This document shows positions 1 to 13,149 of a DNA stretch of 64,000 nt, in pieces; position 1 is the first letter of the stretch; each line of letters begins with the position of its first letter. Source of the DNA: Marisa cornuarietis (lineage: Eukaryota; Mollusca; Gastropoda; Architaenioglossa; Ampullariidae); contig SMMW01000568.1 of NCBI GenBank assembly GCA_004794655.1, positions 248,001 to 312,000 on the forward strand, in the 5' to 3' direction. The translations under genes were made by a program, and so were the position numbers. Below the pieces are notes generated by a model. It saw only the letters and a program-made list of their open reading frames with translations, searched no databases and was not told the DNA's origin.

Positions 1-1919
1 AAGGCTGTTACAGCCAGATTCCTGGCTTTCCCCAAGTTCCCCACGAGGGCGTCGTCTGGGCCTTCCTGACACAGATGATAAATGATTCTCTTCTTAACAA
101 AACCTCAGAAGACATATAGATGCTTTCAAGATATGTTTTTCCCTTGGCTAATAGATCTGCTTCATGGCTGGTTGTAAGACAGCCTAGGGCTGGAAGCAAT
201 GTGTGAAAAGGCGCAGTCCACCAACTGTGTTGAAGGTCCAGGTTTCAGGTTGATAGGTCGTCATAAAGGTGCTTTTTGGGGATGTAGCCATGGATTCAAC
301 TCGGAGAACAAGATATCTTCGTAAAGGTTCAAAAACACATAAGAACTCTCTCTACAGACGCGTGAAAGCGTTCTTCGAAAAAAAGGACCTCGATGGTTCA
401 GATCCGTGCTTCGAACGTGGCAAACCCGTAGACTGGTCAGTATTACGTTACTAAGCAAGCAGTCTTATTGGTCCAAACACCATCATGGCGCCGACAATAG
501 CAATAGCACAGCCCCTCATGAACTGCCGCTCGCTAAAATAGCCCAAGCGGAAGTGACGTCGAATCTTGCACAAGGAGAGCATGCGGCTAATGAAAAAGTC
601 AGCTCCTCCGTTCCACCCGATGACATAAGCTCTGCCCATAAAAATGTATCGATCGTTAGCACACATTTAGTTCGGGCTTCGATCGTTGCATGCTGTGGTC
701 GTGACATAAGGTCATCAAGGAAAATCTGCACAGTTTTCTTCCCATCCCAGTCTCCCCCCTCCACTCATCCGCAATAATCTATACATACACACAAACACTT
801 TCGGTTGGTGGGAGGTGGGGCAAATCATTCCTTTGCTTCTGTCATTTTCTGGGACGAATTGTCTATATAAATCTCAAGATTCTGAGGTGCCGGTAGAATG
901 CTGAGGGAGAGGGAATTTTTAAGAACAAGGCAGGAATGCCTGTCAGCTGTCCTGACCAAAATGATCTCTGTTTCTGGCGAGTTTTTACTGACATGCACCA
1001 TGGGCGGCTGTAGGCTTGTGGTGGCCCCTTCGCCCGCCAATGTCAATAAGAAGAGTAGTGGTACTGAAGCGACTGCATCTATACTGATGGTATTCACCTT
1101 CTTAACATGAGTAGCGACACTAACCGTGAAGACAATGCACTCCTTGTGTTGATATCTGTTGTCAAACGCTTACAGCCAGTCTTTGACTGTAGGGTAAAGC
1201 GCTCTGTAAATTAACTTTATTTAATCAGATTCATACGTCTGACGTGGCACGCATTCAATGTCCTGTAACTGCATCGTCACTGAGACCTCCCCCTCTCCTC
1301 CAATCTTTGTATGCGCCACATGAGCTGACTCAAACAGATAGTTACCCGAAAGATACACTCAAAAAACCACACACATTCAAGCACCCGCACACACATAAAT
1401 CATAAAGTAAACTACACACATGGATATACACAACCAACACACCTACACACGCACACGCGCAAACTAGAACACATACACTTAAACACAAACACACACATAT
1501 ATATATATATTCTCATGTATCTAGACACACACAAACACACGCCAAAAAATAATAAAAGAAATATCAAATATTAAACGCGCAAAAAACACACGCATATACA
1601 TACATGCAACATATACACACAAACCCACTCATACACTCACGGGTAGAAAATCCACATTAATATTATCATAGTGAAAACATATAATTATTATCAGATCATG
1701 CAAATAAACCGTTCTGGCAGACGGAGTGCATTGTAGCTTATTTTATTGCTTATATTCACGATGGCTGATGGATATTTTTTTTATTGCCCGATGCGGGTTT
1801 GAGTTTGGGAGGTGGTGTGGGGTTATAGGTTGCTGTCACTGTATTATATCACACGATATCCAAAGACAGTAAAACTTGCGATGTTTGCCATAACTTAATG
1901 AACGCCAGCCTGATCCCTC
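1..1919. other. Intergenic, no gene supported
   Basis: Only short overlapping frames with no recognisable motif. A CRE-like TGACGTC preceded by GGAAG lies near 548-560. From about 1360 to 1650 the sequence is an AC-rich imperfect microsatellite with an AT run at 1498-1510. Confidence 0.5.
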
Positions 1920-2131
1920 CTCGCCATCAAGGGCGGTCCGGTACGGTAGAGCAACGGTTAACGTCTGTCACCAATACAGTGAAGATTGACTGCCCTGGGT
2001 TCAGCTCTTGTCTCGGGCACGCTGTTCTTTCTCCGCATGTGGCATCTCTTTACAGGGCCGTCTGCCTTGCCGTGATATAGCCTTAGTTGCTGGCTCGGCG
2101 TAAAAAACAAATCCCCCCCTCTCCTCTTCGC
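1920..2131 (+). mobile_element. tRNA-derived SINE
   Basis: The 5' part resembles a tRNA gene used as a Pol III promoter. There is an A-box-like stretch at about 1933-1957 and a B-box-like GGTTCAGCTCT at about 1998-2008. A 3' body with GCCGTGATATAGCC and GGCGTAAAAAAC follows, the kind of tail seen in molluscan SINEs. It does not fold as a functional tRNA. It is the best single pointer to a molluscan source, by recollection of the family rather than by search. Confidence 0.6.
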
Positions 2132-4811
2132 CATCAACCTGCCCACCAACACAAACAACAACGATTGCGATTAGCCATCACGAGCACCCCGCATGTTCTG
2201 ATAGTGACGTCATGCAGCAGTTAACGGCGGACTCGGGTAGCATGATCGCGACAACAAATTAAATGCGCCCATGTTTTTAAAAGTTGGATAACGCGTTGCT
2301 ACGCCAACCTTTGACAGTTATTTTCAGCCACCCACTTCCTCTCTCTCTCTCACACACACACACCCGACCTCGACACGGTGCGCAAAAAAAGGTTGCGAGG
2401 TTGGTTTAGTCAAAGCCACCCGATTAGAAAAGAGTGTCCTTGACTACAGCATAGCTAGCTTTACGTCGTAAAGATGGCGTTAAAACGCCGTTTGTTTTGT
2501 GTATTGTTTCGAGGAAACAACTGCGTGCACGTCTCACAGCTGGAAGTCACAATTAGGACATGTATCCAGCCAGGCAAGAATAAATAATCAGTAAAAGGCA
2601 CTCTATAGCTCATTTGCCCCGCTTGAAGGGAGGTTTAGTGCACTCAAAAAAAAAAATAGCAGCTTGAGAAAGAAATGTAGTAGCACAGAGTTGCACACTA
2701 CAAAAAGCAAAACCGAGCGAAGGGTAGCAGAGAAAGGGAAAAACAGTGGGAAAGGCTGAGACAGTCAGGCACTGACATCAGTGACTTGTATTCACGAAAA
2801 GAGTTGGGACTTTTAAACACAAATATTTTTGTTACATAAATTCAACGCCTGTTAAAAAACGAAACTTCTTTCTTATTCGTCCCTCCCTCCTCTTTTGACT
2901 CATCATCATCATGGCTTTTTTTTTCCTCCTCCTCCTTCTCCTATTCGTGTCTCTCCAAAGAAGCCATTGGATCGTGGACACAATAGGCTTCCAAAGGCGT
3001 CCTTTTCCTGTTCTCGAACCATGTTTTACGGTCACCATGACCATATTGACTTCAATGTTTACGTGGCTTTTTTAATCCGACGGACGCGCTCTTTTTGAAG
3101 ATTTTTTAATAATGCTAAAATGGAAGCGCGAGAAATGCGAAAGACGAGTTTGAAATATCAAAAGCGGATGATGCGCAGCCGATCACACTTCCGCTAAGGT
3201 CTGTTCGAAGATGATGATGCTGATAGCATCTACTCTCTCTCTCTCTGTGTGCATCTGTGAGACAGAGAAAGAGAGACAGAGCGTGCGCGTGATTTCCTTG
3301 GCTTCTCAGTGTAGCTATAAGTGGAAGAACACCCGGGGTAGGACGGGCGTAGGACAATAGCAGAATGCGTCACGTCAAAGTGAGAATGATGTGCGGTTGA
3401 GTGCGTGGCAGTGTCGTCTGCTGAAAGTGAGAGAGAAAGCGGACAGAGAGACCATGCTGGACAACTTCGAGCGTCGAGCAAGTTAAATTTTGCTTCATTT
3501 TCATCGTTTTTGTGTTGTTTCTGCTACCCACCATCTACAACTATTACTTCGGTAAGAGCAGGCAGCTGTAAAAGCAGCTTTGCCAGACTCAGAACTTCAC
3601 TTTGCTTTAAATCGCTCTTCATCCATGTCAATGAAACGGGAATCAAGTAGCTTTTAGAAGACGCTCACAGTGAAAAAAAAATGTTATCAGCTAAGACAAA
3701 CACAAAAGCTTGACCCCTTTTTTCCCGATGGACCACGGCACTAACAGAACTGCTAAATGCTGATTGAATGTTGCCAAATGAGACCGATCTAAACCCTGAA
3801 TGAGTCAGCGTTGCTCCTCGTGACTCTGACAGTTGACGAGCCTACCATTTGCCTCCTGTAGCGATGTGACACTGAGTTATTGTGACAACCTCAAAACATT
3901 AAACAAAGCAAAATCCTTGCTACACTTTCGGAAACAAAAACAGAAAATGTTGCTGTACGATAACTGTAACACCAGGTGACAGAAGCAGGAAGGGACAGGA
4001 AATGGGGTTGGGGGAGACACCTGTAATGTGTTACCGACTTTCCACAACCCTTCTCGCAGATCATTTCAAAACACCCCTGGATAAATTGACTGGTGAGAAG
4101 CTGGGATTGCTCAGGTCTCGCTAAATATACAAGCAAGGAGAGTTATCACAATGGATTACTTGTTTATTTCCACGTCAACATCCCTTTTACTGTTAAGTTT
4201 CGCCCCATGTGGCATTGTTGTTTTCTTCACCACCCCTTTTCCCCTCATCGACAGCACTAAATAAGGAAGAGACCTACCCACGAGTCGGTTGCTAGAAACA
4301 CAGGAAGGCATAAGTGCTTCTCAGTCTTCAGCTTGGTTGTAAGGAGACAGACGTATTTTCTACAACGAAATAATCAAACAAATAAATAAAATAGCAGAAA
4401 AATAATAATATCAGGTAATCATTTAAATTAGAATTTATATATTTTCTAATTGATGACAAATGAGTATTTTAACAGTTTTGTGAAATTTTCTTATTAGATT
4501 ATGGATTAAAATAGAAAATTAATACCTTTGTATTACAGAAAATCGTTAACTTTCTACAAATATTCAAAGAAAAGCTGCTTAACCACCCGGAAGTTGATAT
4601 CAGAGCTGAGGAAAAGGGGCAAGAAACATTGAGAAAGAAGACAGAGAGCGAGTTCTCAGGGAGGGACTTTCGGTGTCTTATGGCAATTAAATCTAATCAA
4701 CATCTTGCAGTTCTCTTAGTGCCGTGCACAAACCGTAAAAAATGTGGTCAAGTGTAGGTGCGTGGCTAAACTTGTAGTATTTATTGTTTCACTGTGAGCG
4801 TCTTTTACAAC
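2132..4811. other. Intergenic with simple repeats and a dispersed repeat
   Basis: CT/CA microsatellite at about 2338-2364 and a CT run near 3230-3246. No coding sequence can be supported; the several 60-85 aa frames overlap on opposite strands and are low in complexity. A 59-base segment at 3734-3792 is repeated at 20743-20801. Confidence 0.5.
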
Positions 4812-4955
4812 CACAAACTCTTAGGTGTTACTACTGACAATTATTTCTCATGGTTCCAACACATCTCTGCCACAAGCAAGATTATTTGCCAAAAATTACC
4901 AGCTGTCAAGATCTACACGATTTCAGCTTCACTGACATGGCTAAAAAGCGATTAG
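4812..4955 (+). pseudogene. LINE reverse transcriptase relic
   Basis: The frame reads HKLLGVTTDNYFSWFQHISA then TSKIICQKLP, the conserved 'YLGV-xD--LSW--HI' segment found after the palm of many LINE RTs. It ends at TAG 4953. Nothing else of the element is recognisable nearby, so this is an old fragment of about 48 codons. Confidence 0.6.
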
Positions 4956-7040
4956 AATCAAAGAGAATTTCTGAGTCTGACAAGGTAATAATTTTATACA
5001 GGAGGGGGTGGAGTGGTTTGACAGAATAAAACCGTTGTCGCTTATGTGAATCGTAGATTACAGTAGCTTAATTACGCATAAACAACATATTAAAATGAAC
5101 AACAAATAAGCCTAATTTAATAATTATAACTAGTTTGAAGTAAAAATTTACAGACATTTCAGTAGCGTAGGAACCGGGGGAGGGGGGGCAGCGGGGGCAA
5201 CCGCCCCCTCAATGCAAATACAGGAGGGGCAAGAATATCTGTTCCCCCCCCCCCAATATTTGAGACGTAGTCCCCCACAAAGAGCAAAATAAGTACAGAT
5301 GAACAAAAAATAAAGAAGAGAGATTCTGCGATAACTGGAATCAAAACTGCTGCTGCTGATCGAAAATGTGGTAGGGAGACCTGATAAATGTCTCCCTGAC
5401 TTTGGCTGAGTGACCTGTCAGGGAGGTGCTCATAAATCGCGGCGGTCTGTCACCGTTCCTTGCTGTTCTCTCCTGTGCTCTGGTCATCCTGGGGGCAGGT
5501 GCCCTATAATCATCTCAGATATTAACCTTCTTCCTATCACCAGTTCACAAGAAACAGTATCCCAAACTCCCCCCCCCCCCATACACACACAAACACAAAG
5601 TTAAAAAATACAAATTGGCAACTACAAATTTTTTGGGAGACATCAAAGACAAGGGTTAGGGTTTATTGTAAGTTTACTGTAAGTTTATTAACATAATTAA
5701 AAGGCACAATACATACTTTTGAGATCATTAAGATACGTGTTTAGTATTGACGGGGAACAGATAGCTTGATGGTTACTAGAACTTAATCCGAAGGGGAACG
5801 TAGAGAGAGGAGACGGTCATCACCGTCACAAAAGCTGGCCCTAAGGTAAGGGGAGGCTCTAACACCTCATTTACCTCCGACGATCAGATCAGGGACAGTC
5901 CCTTGGTATTGTTTGCCATGCTAATTGCAGGCTGTGTTGATACCTGAGAACAGCCTTACCTTGTGTTTGCTTAAGAACACACTTTTATAGTATTCCCAAC
6001 AGAAAATGCAATGATAATGAGCCCACACAAAAACGCACGCAGCGAAACCGCTTTCACAAGTGTAAATGAAAATAACATAAGGGAGGAAACTACTGAAACG
6101 TTTAGGAAATGTTCCAACATGATTCCCTCCCGTGAACTGGCAGCCAATCAAAAAATTTCGTATTTTAACAAAAAACTGAATGTAAACATTGGTCGAGCGC
6201 CATTTTGGAGTATCGAAGTGCCTTGGCGCTCACTCAATTTGACATGAATTTGTACTTCAACAACCGCAAAGGAGAAGAAAATAGTAATATTTAAATTCTA
6301 ATGTATATTCTAATAAAAACATGTGTTTGTTTGGTACTTTATGTGTATATATTGTGTAAATTTTTTTTTTTGGTTAATTTCTGAAACTGACGTTCAAGAG
6401 TTCTAAAACGTGTACAGTGGTAACCTTTCATTTGATTTTAGTACTCGAAGACAAAATCTATGTATCTTAAAATTTACACCAAGTGAATGTTTTCAAAATG
6501 CTTTTTAAAACGGTGTATTACAGATGGTTGTCTTTACTGTATATAAATTTTCAAAGCTTCCGGTCGAAATTTCAATACCGGTAATTTGCTAGCCACTTCG
6601 CAAACAGAAAGACTGGTATCGTGGGAAAATGCAGAAAACTACTGTCAAAAATGAAAACTACGTCATAAAAAGTTCACTCGATAGAAAAATGAATCAACTA
6701 TCGAATTCATTAATTTTTTTTAATCCAAAACAACGCATTTTATGCGTGTAAAAAACTAACAAAAGTTTTCTGCAATAGTCGGCAGACACGCTTCCGAGCT
6801 AAGCCAGCTGGTCTGCTGTGTCTAGGCAGACACGTCAAGATTTATCCTCAACGACTGTCGCTGGTAACATACATTACATCGGATATATGTGGGAATTTTA
6901 TTGTACACATAAAGTTGGGACATTCGCTGTGGAGGTAATCCGTGATTAACTGTGAATTCACCTTCCCCTTCGACCATTCAGGGAGCAACTGGAGACATCA
7001 GAGATCTGCCAGTGTTCCATGTGAAGACGGAGCCATGTAG
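4956..7040. other. Intergenic, one G-rich repeat
   Basis: At about 5159-5245 lies an AGTAGCGTAGGAACC start followed by G- and C-runs, a divergent member of the 'GTGGCGTAGG' repeat class. The remainder is AT-rich with no supported gene. A frame at 6011-6247 has an antisense partner of similar length and no motif. Confidence 0.45.
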
Positions 7041-7044
7041 TTAA

Positions 7045-7660
7045 AGGACAACAAGAATGCTCAGCGAAAATCGCTGGAAATAAAGCACAAAGTATCACAA
7101 AAAAACATGTTCCGGTGGTATTTTATGACAAAGAGGCATGAGAGATATTAATATTTTTCTCTAAAGCACACCTGGATTTGTCGAGAAAACAGGAAGTCAC
7201 GAAACGAACGTATTTCTAAAAATAGCACCGTTTGCACTAGCATAAGTCGAAGAGAAAAGATGCCATTCTCAGCAAAAGAAAACTGACCAGGACACATTGT
7301 GCTGTTGCTGAATGTTCTCTTCGACGCTCAGAGGGAGTTTGTACTCATGAAGGAAATCCTAAAGATAGATTAACTTTGTTCAAACGAGCCATGCGAACTT
7401 GGTCCCCACACCGTACTCATGAATTTGCTCAAAACATTTCAAAATTTATTGTTATCCAGTCACTTATACAGTACAAGCAAGTCTTGGACTTTCAGTAAAC
7501 CGAAGAAATCTTATTCCTACAGCAGTGCTTACTATACAAAAGTACGAGATGTTAAAACCAACTACGACTGCTGGTAGATCAAGCATCAGATATGCAACAT
7601 CGACGGTTTGTATATATGTGTCTGTGTTTTGATAGATGGCCATAGAAATCACCAAAGACG
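7045..7660 (+). mobile_element. THAP-domain DNA transposon, 5' end and broken gene
   Basis: TTAA at 7041-7044 is followed by AGGACAAC and then AAAATCGCTGGAAA..AGCACAAAGTA, matching the left end of the MITE at 37547. Downstream, frames encode a THAP zinc finger: HCAVAECSLRRSEGVCTHEG, then LTLFKRAMRTWSPH. After a one-base shift and a stop come ICSKHF and RRNLIPTA. THAP domains are C2CH DNA-binding modules found in P, Kolobok and related transposases. The 7408-7620 part recurs at 62716-62930. No right end is visible after 7660. It is a decayed, non-functional copy. Confidence 0.6.
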
Positions 7661-7896
7661 CAGTTTTGTTTTGGCACACTGACTCGCAAACCTTGATTAT
7701 TATGATAATTAATCATAACGTTTATTGCATTTATTGTGATTACGTTAGCCGAGGGAGATATTTTTCAATTTGTTTTTTCTTGTTTAATGCTGCTTTGCCT
7801 TAAGATTAAAGCAGCGTGTGTTGTGATGCTACCACCGTGTACGTGAGTACGTGTACGTACCCCCCTCCTTTTTTACGTAATGTACGTGCGAGTGCG

Positions 7897-7966
7897 AACG
7901 CCGTTCACTGTCAGCAGGGAGTTTGCCCCCCCCCCCAACCCCGAACATCTTCCTACGCCACTGCAT
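7897..7966 (-). repeat. 'CAGTGGCGTAGG' repeat, reverse copy
   Basis: Read on the minus strand it starts CAGTGGCGTAGGAAGATGTT, has a G-run and continues CTGACAGTGAAC. This is the same order as the copies at 20094 and 20557. Confidence 0.65.
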
Positions 7967-7969
7967 TTC

Positions 7970-10039
7970 TTTGTTTAGCACAATAAATTTTATGTACTTA
8001 CATGATATACGGGTAGATTCCTCTTATTAATGCTAAGGAAATTATGTTTCCCCTTTTTGTCCGTGTGTGTGTTTATTGTGTTTATGTAGGTGGGTGGATC
8101 TGCGTAGGAAAGCTGGTAAAACTTAAACAAAAAAGTATTATTTCTTATTTATTGCTTTATATATTTTTTGATGACTTGGAAATCATGTAAAGGTAAAATT
8201 TAAGGCAAAACAATATTCTATACATTTTTCAGTATGTACAAGGATTTGTTCCTGTAATAATAAATATTTATTGTTCGACAGATTTGTGAATATGTATTAC
8301 GTATATACTGCAACAGTGTTAACTTTTACACATATCAGGCTCTCTACGCTATCTGTTATTTTGGAATCAATACCTGATGCTGCAACACTCATCTTTTATG
8401 CTACTTTTCGTCAAGCCTGTCATAGATGATTGCACTGTACGGGTTTTTTGTTTTTTTTTACTCTTATATGCTTTCACTGACTTTCATATTCACGATGTAA
8501 TATTGGGAGCTAACTGGTTAAATATGGATCATTTATCTTAAATTCTGATAAGAAAAATATCGACCACATACTGTTTGCTGTCAGCGCGAAGTTCTTTCCT
8601 CCTATCGTTTGCAACCACAAGTTTCGTCTTTTGAGTTTTATCGTCTGGAAAGCAGATAATACTAACTTTTCTCCTGCCTTCTTTAATTTTACCGTTGCGA
8701 TAGTTTATGAGATAACATTTATCCTTTTAAATCCTCTCTTTACCTTCGCATGTCTCGGTAAAGGCAGCTAAGTAACTAACAAAATGACCCCCACTTCCGT
8801 TTTTACTACCGACGAGTGTGTACTGCGCATGCGATGGATAATAAACCAAAATATTCTCATAGTAATCCTTCCAACACCTCAGTTTCGTTGAGTTGACCAC
8901 AAGCCTCAGACATTACACTCACATAAGCGTGAAGGTGTCTTCTAACCTGTCCTAGAGCTGCACGAAACTAGTCCTCAGTTCTGCTCTAGTCTGTGCAAAA
9001 CTGTGAGAGCTAGCGCACGAGATGTTTTTCTTGTCTCTGTCAGTAAGGTAGACAAATCTTTACACATGTTTTTTTTAGCACTTCCGGTCTCACGCATAGT
9101 TTGCAAAAGTCACACACACACACACACACACACACAGGCCGACTACTCCGCGGTTGCCCTTCCCCCTTCTTCTCCCCGAGATACAGCGGGCAGTCTAGAG
9201 ATTCTTGAGGTTTGTGCAAGCACACCAAAGTGTGAAAGTTTGCCAAGACAAGGAGCCTTTTGAGATCTGCGTCGACAAGCATGTTTGCGTTTTCTGCTGC
9301 ATCGAGACGCAGATGCTGGACGTAGGCTGGACGTGCAGGTGTGGTATGACCTCGGGCTAGTCCTGCTGCAGCAAAATTCGTGATTCGCGCTTGTTTTTTT
9401 TTCTAAAGTGAATTTGTTGTCAAATAAGATAGCCCATCGTAGATACAAGCTGCACACCCTTTTTGTTTACGAATTAATTCGCTCACAAAGAACAGCAATT
9501 TTTTTTAATTATTACCTTTTGCTTCTGCTTTTCTCTTTGTTTTTCTGTTTGTTTTTTTTAATTTCACTTTCCAGTATCGATAGAAACAGCTCACCCTGTT
9601 AACATTAAAAGTAGAAAAAGGCTTGACAGAAATTGTCTTCTGTTGACGTTTCGTACTTTCTTTCTCGTTTTCTTTAATTTAGTGTGATCTCTAGCCTTCT
9701 CCACATTACCGCTATCTTCTTCTGTATACTGCCTGCTGATTGCGAAGATTATTTTAGTTTAAAAAAAAATAATACCCAGCTTATATAATACAATGGTGGA
9801 AACAAAAGTCACACTTTTACGTGTTTAAAGAAACCTGAAAACATCAGAAACCCACCAAATGTATGCCCATTGGAGCTTGTTCTACTGCAGCTCAAAAAAA
9901 GTATTATTTCATGAAAGTAACGCATAAAACTGGTATTCTGTTAAATTACAGCGACGATAGTTGAAAAAAAAAAAGCAAGAACAAAAGTTGAGAGCAATTG
10001 CATCCCTCTTACTTACTAGTATCGCAGATTTCTTGCCGG
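7970..10039. other. Intergenic with a CA microsatellite
   Basis: A (CA)n run occupies 9110-9136. Frames around 9003-9457 owe their length to this run and overlap on both strands. No gene supported. Confidence 0.5.
9110..9136. repeat. (CA)n microsatellite
   Basis: Thirteen uninterrupted CA units. Confidence 0.95.
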
Positions 10040-10730
10040 TTAATCGTGGGGTGTTAGCCGAGTCCTGTGCCCAGCAGACCACGTACCTGGCGGAAGAAAG
10101 AGCGCGAGCCACTCCGACAAAACAGGTAGGTTATCGTCCTCACGCAACCCCCCCACTTCCACGGTAACCCAACCCCTCCCACCTCGCCCCACGCGCAAAT
10201 GTTGCTGCCAAAACATCCTCTGTCCTTTGCTGACAGCTGTTGACCTGACACGTAAGGGGGACTGTTTCACTGCCGCTAGCGTAGCAATAACGTTGATCGA
10301 CAAATACAGGCACTCGAGGTGTCTGGTCAGCCCCTATAGGTGTGGCCACAGCGACCGGCTGCTAAATACTTACTTGCAAGGCTAGTAAAGGTCTGCAATT
10401 TTGTAACGTATACTCGTTAAATGAGCAGCGACGCATATACAATCATCCTAACACAGTCCACACAATGCTAGTCCTTCTTACCCTCCCCCCTTCTGCTCTT
10501 GCTAATTTTCTACCCATCTTTCTCTGTAGAATCGCTATATTTTCTGTTCTGTTAATTGGTGTCTTTTTTGTGTTTTCTGTTAGTCGTCAGTACTGTCGTT
10601 TATTCTTACGCCCCTGGTGTTCTATCCATTTAGTCCATGTCTTTTTCTTGTTTTAAGCGCTAAGAGCATGCTCTCTATGAGTGTGAATATGCGCTATAAA
10701 AATCTTCATTTATTATTATTATTATTTTAA
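10040..10730 (+). mobile_element. LINE 3' end, truncated copy
   Basis: Positions 10442-10730 match 21292-21556: the CCTAACA..GTCCACA..ATGCTAGTC start, a T/C-rich body, a stem-forming tail AGCGC...GCGCT and an (ATT)n end. About 50 bases at 10050-10110 (CAGACCACGT..CCT..GAAAGA) also resemble 20945-20980. The RT C-terminal coding part found in the other copy is absent here. Confidence 0.65.
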
Positions 10731-12727
10731 AAAATGCAAAAAGTATAGAAATAATAAATTTCTCTAATAAACACTGGACAACCAGCCTAAATACCGAACT
10801 CTGGGGACCGGCGATGATGGATCTCCTTGAGGATTGACAGCAACGCCAACTATTTATCGAATAGTAAAGAAAAAGCTATATAATAAATTAAAGTATAGAT
10901 TTCTGACAAAAGATGCGTTACAATCTTCCTTCGCCCTTTACGAAATGTCTCTTATTCACTGACAAACAGACGGTACAAATAAGAAACAGGAAAACAATAA
11001 TAATTAATAAAAAAAAAACCTTGGGGTACATCAGTGACACGCATTTGATCCTTGGCCCATGTCGTTTGACTACGTTCGGTGCAAAACACTCTTGCCGAAT
11101 TGCACGTTTCTGGTTGTTGAGATATAATTCTCAAACTTCATAGTCTGAAAAGTCTATGAACGTTTTCCGTGCGGCTACTCGTTAGCAGTGCCCAGCGAGG
11201 CTGCAAATGATTCTCCACTTGTAGCAATCAGTCAGCTGACAAATACGGGCGTGGTAAGGAGTCGGAAATACTTTATTACCTTATCAGAATACTTGTGATT
11301 GTTATATAGAGTGCTCATGGGATTGTTCAGGTCATCGACGATTTCGTGTTTTCAATCAAAGCTGTTTGTGTTTGCTGTATGCGATATGCTTTGTGTTCGA
11401 TATGCTTTGTGTTGTTAATCAGTTGCACAGATGTGTGCGGCGTTAGGTTTAATGAGCTAATTTGTGTGCAAGTGCGTCCTATGTTTGTACGTGTGCCTGT
11501 GATCGTGTACTAATGTAGACACCTGCTGGTATATTTTATACATGTTTAACGCCGTTTCCACATCATGGTGGGGGAAGGGGGTTGAGCGTGTCAAATTTTT
11601 TTAAAAATCAATTATTGCATTATAAAGTGTCCTTCAAAGACTAGCTGCTCGAACTGTAACATCGAAAAGAAACAAACAGAATAGTAGTACAGCTGCCTCC
11701 TTGCGAATGACCTAAATCATCAATGAAAACACCAGCTAAGATGCATCTTCTTCTCCAAACCGAACATGTATTGTTTCTGTGCTTTTGCAAGGAGACTTTG
11801 CCGTTGTCCGAATTAAGACAAATTGCTGGGGCTGTGTTGTTGGGTTTTACACGAGTTTCCATGTCAATGTGATCATATGGTATCTCAATGACAGTGCCCG
11901 CAATTTCTTCTTTCTTTAAGCTTTAAGGAAAACACACTTTGTTGTACTTGTTGCCAAGACGGTGACCGGTGTGCTAACTTTTTTCTCGTAACAAGATGTG
12001 ATGTCAGAAGGATTTTACGTGGCCACGAAAGATTAAAAAAAAAACAAAAAAACAAACAAACAACGTGCAAGCGATCTCCATCACCTTATAATCGCTTTTT
12101 TATTCGGTAATAAACATGTTACTTTTACTCTGTTAGAGTAATTTATTCCCCTTCCCCTCCAACAATCTCCGGTTTTCTTTCTCATTTCAAGGCCAGGTTC
12201 GTCATTCCGACCGTTTAGCTGGCTCTCAAATGTTTACTTCAGTGTGACAAAAAAATCATCAGATCGTAAGATGGTGGACAAATCTTTTGTCAGGTGTATT
12301 AAGCTAAGAGAGCGTTAATGCTATGCACTGTTTTCTACACCAGAATTCCATTGCTTTCAGACGATTCATCTTATAGGGTTTACAGTGCGTTAATTTAATA
12401 TGCCGTTAATTAATGCTGTCTTGTATAGAACATTTTGATCTTATGAAGAAGATAGTTCATCAGGAACCCCATAGAACCCGCTGACATACTTCAGATGGAT
12501 AAAAGCGAAGCACAGATGGGCCAATCGAGAGATACTTCAAACACATTTCCTGCAGGTGGGCTGTTTAGTTCTTTAATTATGTAAGCAGACAGATTACTCG
12601 TCTAGCTTCCATTTTGCAAACACTGTACACCTCATAGGAAGTCTGATGGATAGACTCATCTCTCCTGGTTCAAGTACATCTCAAACAAAGTAGAATGGGC
12701 TGACCATCCCTCACCGAGAAAATCTAA
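10731..12727. other. Intergenic, no gene supported
   Basis: AT-rich with poly-A and poly-T stretches and a GT-rich zone at about 11400-11520. Short frames lack motifs. Confidence 0.5.
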
Positions 12728-13149
12728 TTTATTGGCCCCTGTTTACAAGGAGTGAGCATAACACGACATTGACACTTGGTCTCTTCAAAACAACCATCTC
12801 CCCCCACAACACAACACACACACGCTCTCAATAATTGTCACAATAATAAACATCACTGTGCTATCTCGGTGGCGTTACATTGTCCTAGGATGTGTGCCCT
12901 GCATGTATGTGTGAGTTTATGAGTGTGAGATATAAGAGCTGATTCCATAAGAGTTAGTAAATTCTCTGCTGCAAGGGCTTGACTTGAAATCTTTGTCACA
13001 ATGCTGCCACCACCAAAGGTTTTAAGTAAAATATTACAGAAAATGATAAAAGCCAGAAACTTGTCCATCTGCTAACAGCCTACATGCAACAGTTTGCCAG
13101 AGCAATTCATCCAAAACAAGAGTGAATTTCTTTAAATAAAAAAGATTCA

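Noticed and set aside
406..777. 123-codon plus-strand frame near the window start
   Set aside because: Overlaps two antisense frames, has no motif and no splice or promoter support.
1998..2008. Possible functional tRNA gene
   Set aside because: Only A- and B-box-like segments are present; no cloverleaf can be drawn and the 3' body is SINE-like.
9003..9457. Overlapping frames around the CA repeat
   Set aside because: Their length comes from the (CA)n run being open in several frames.
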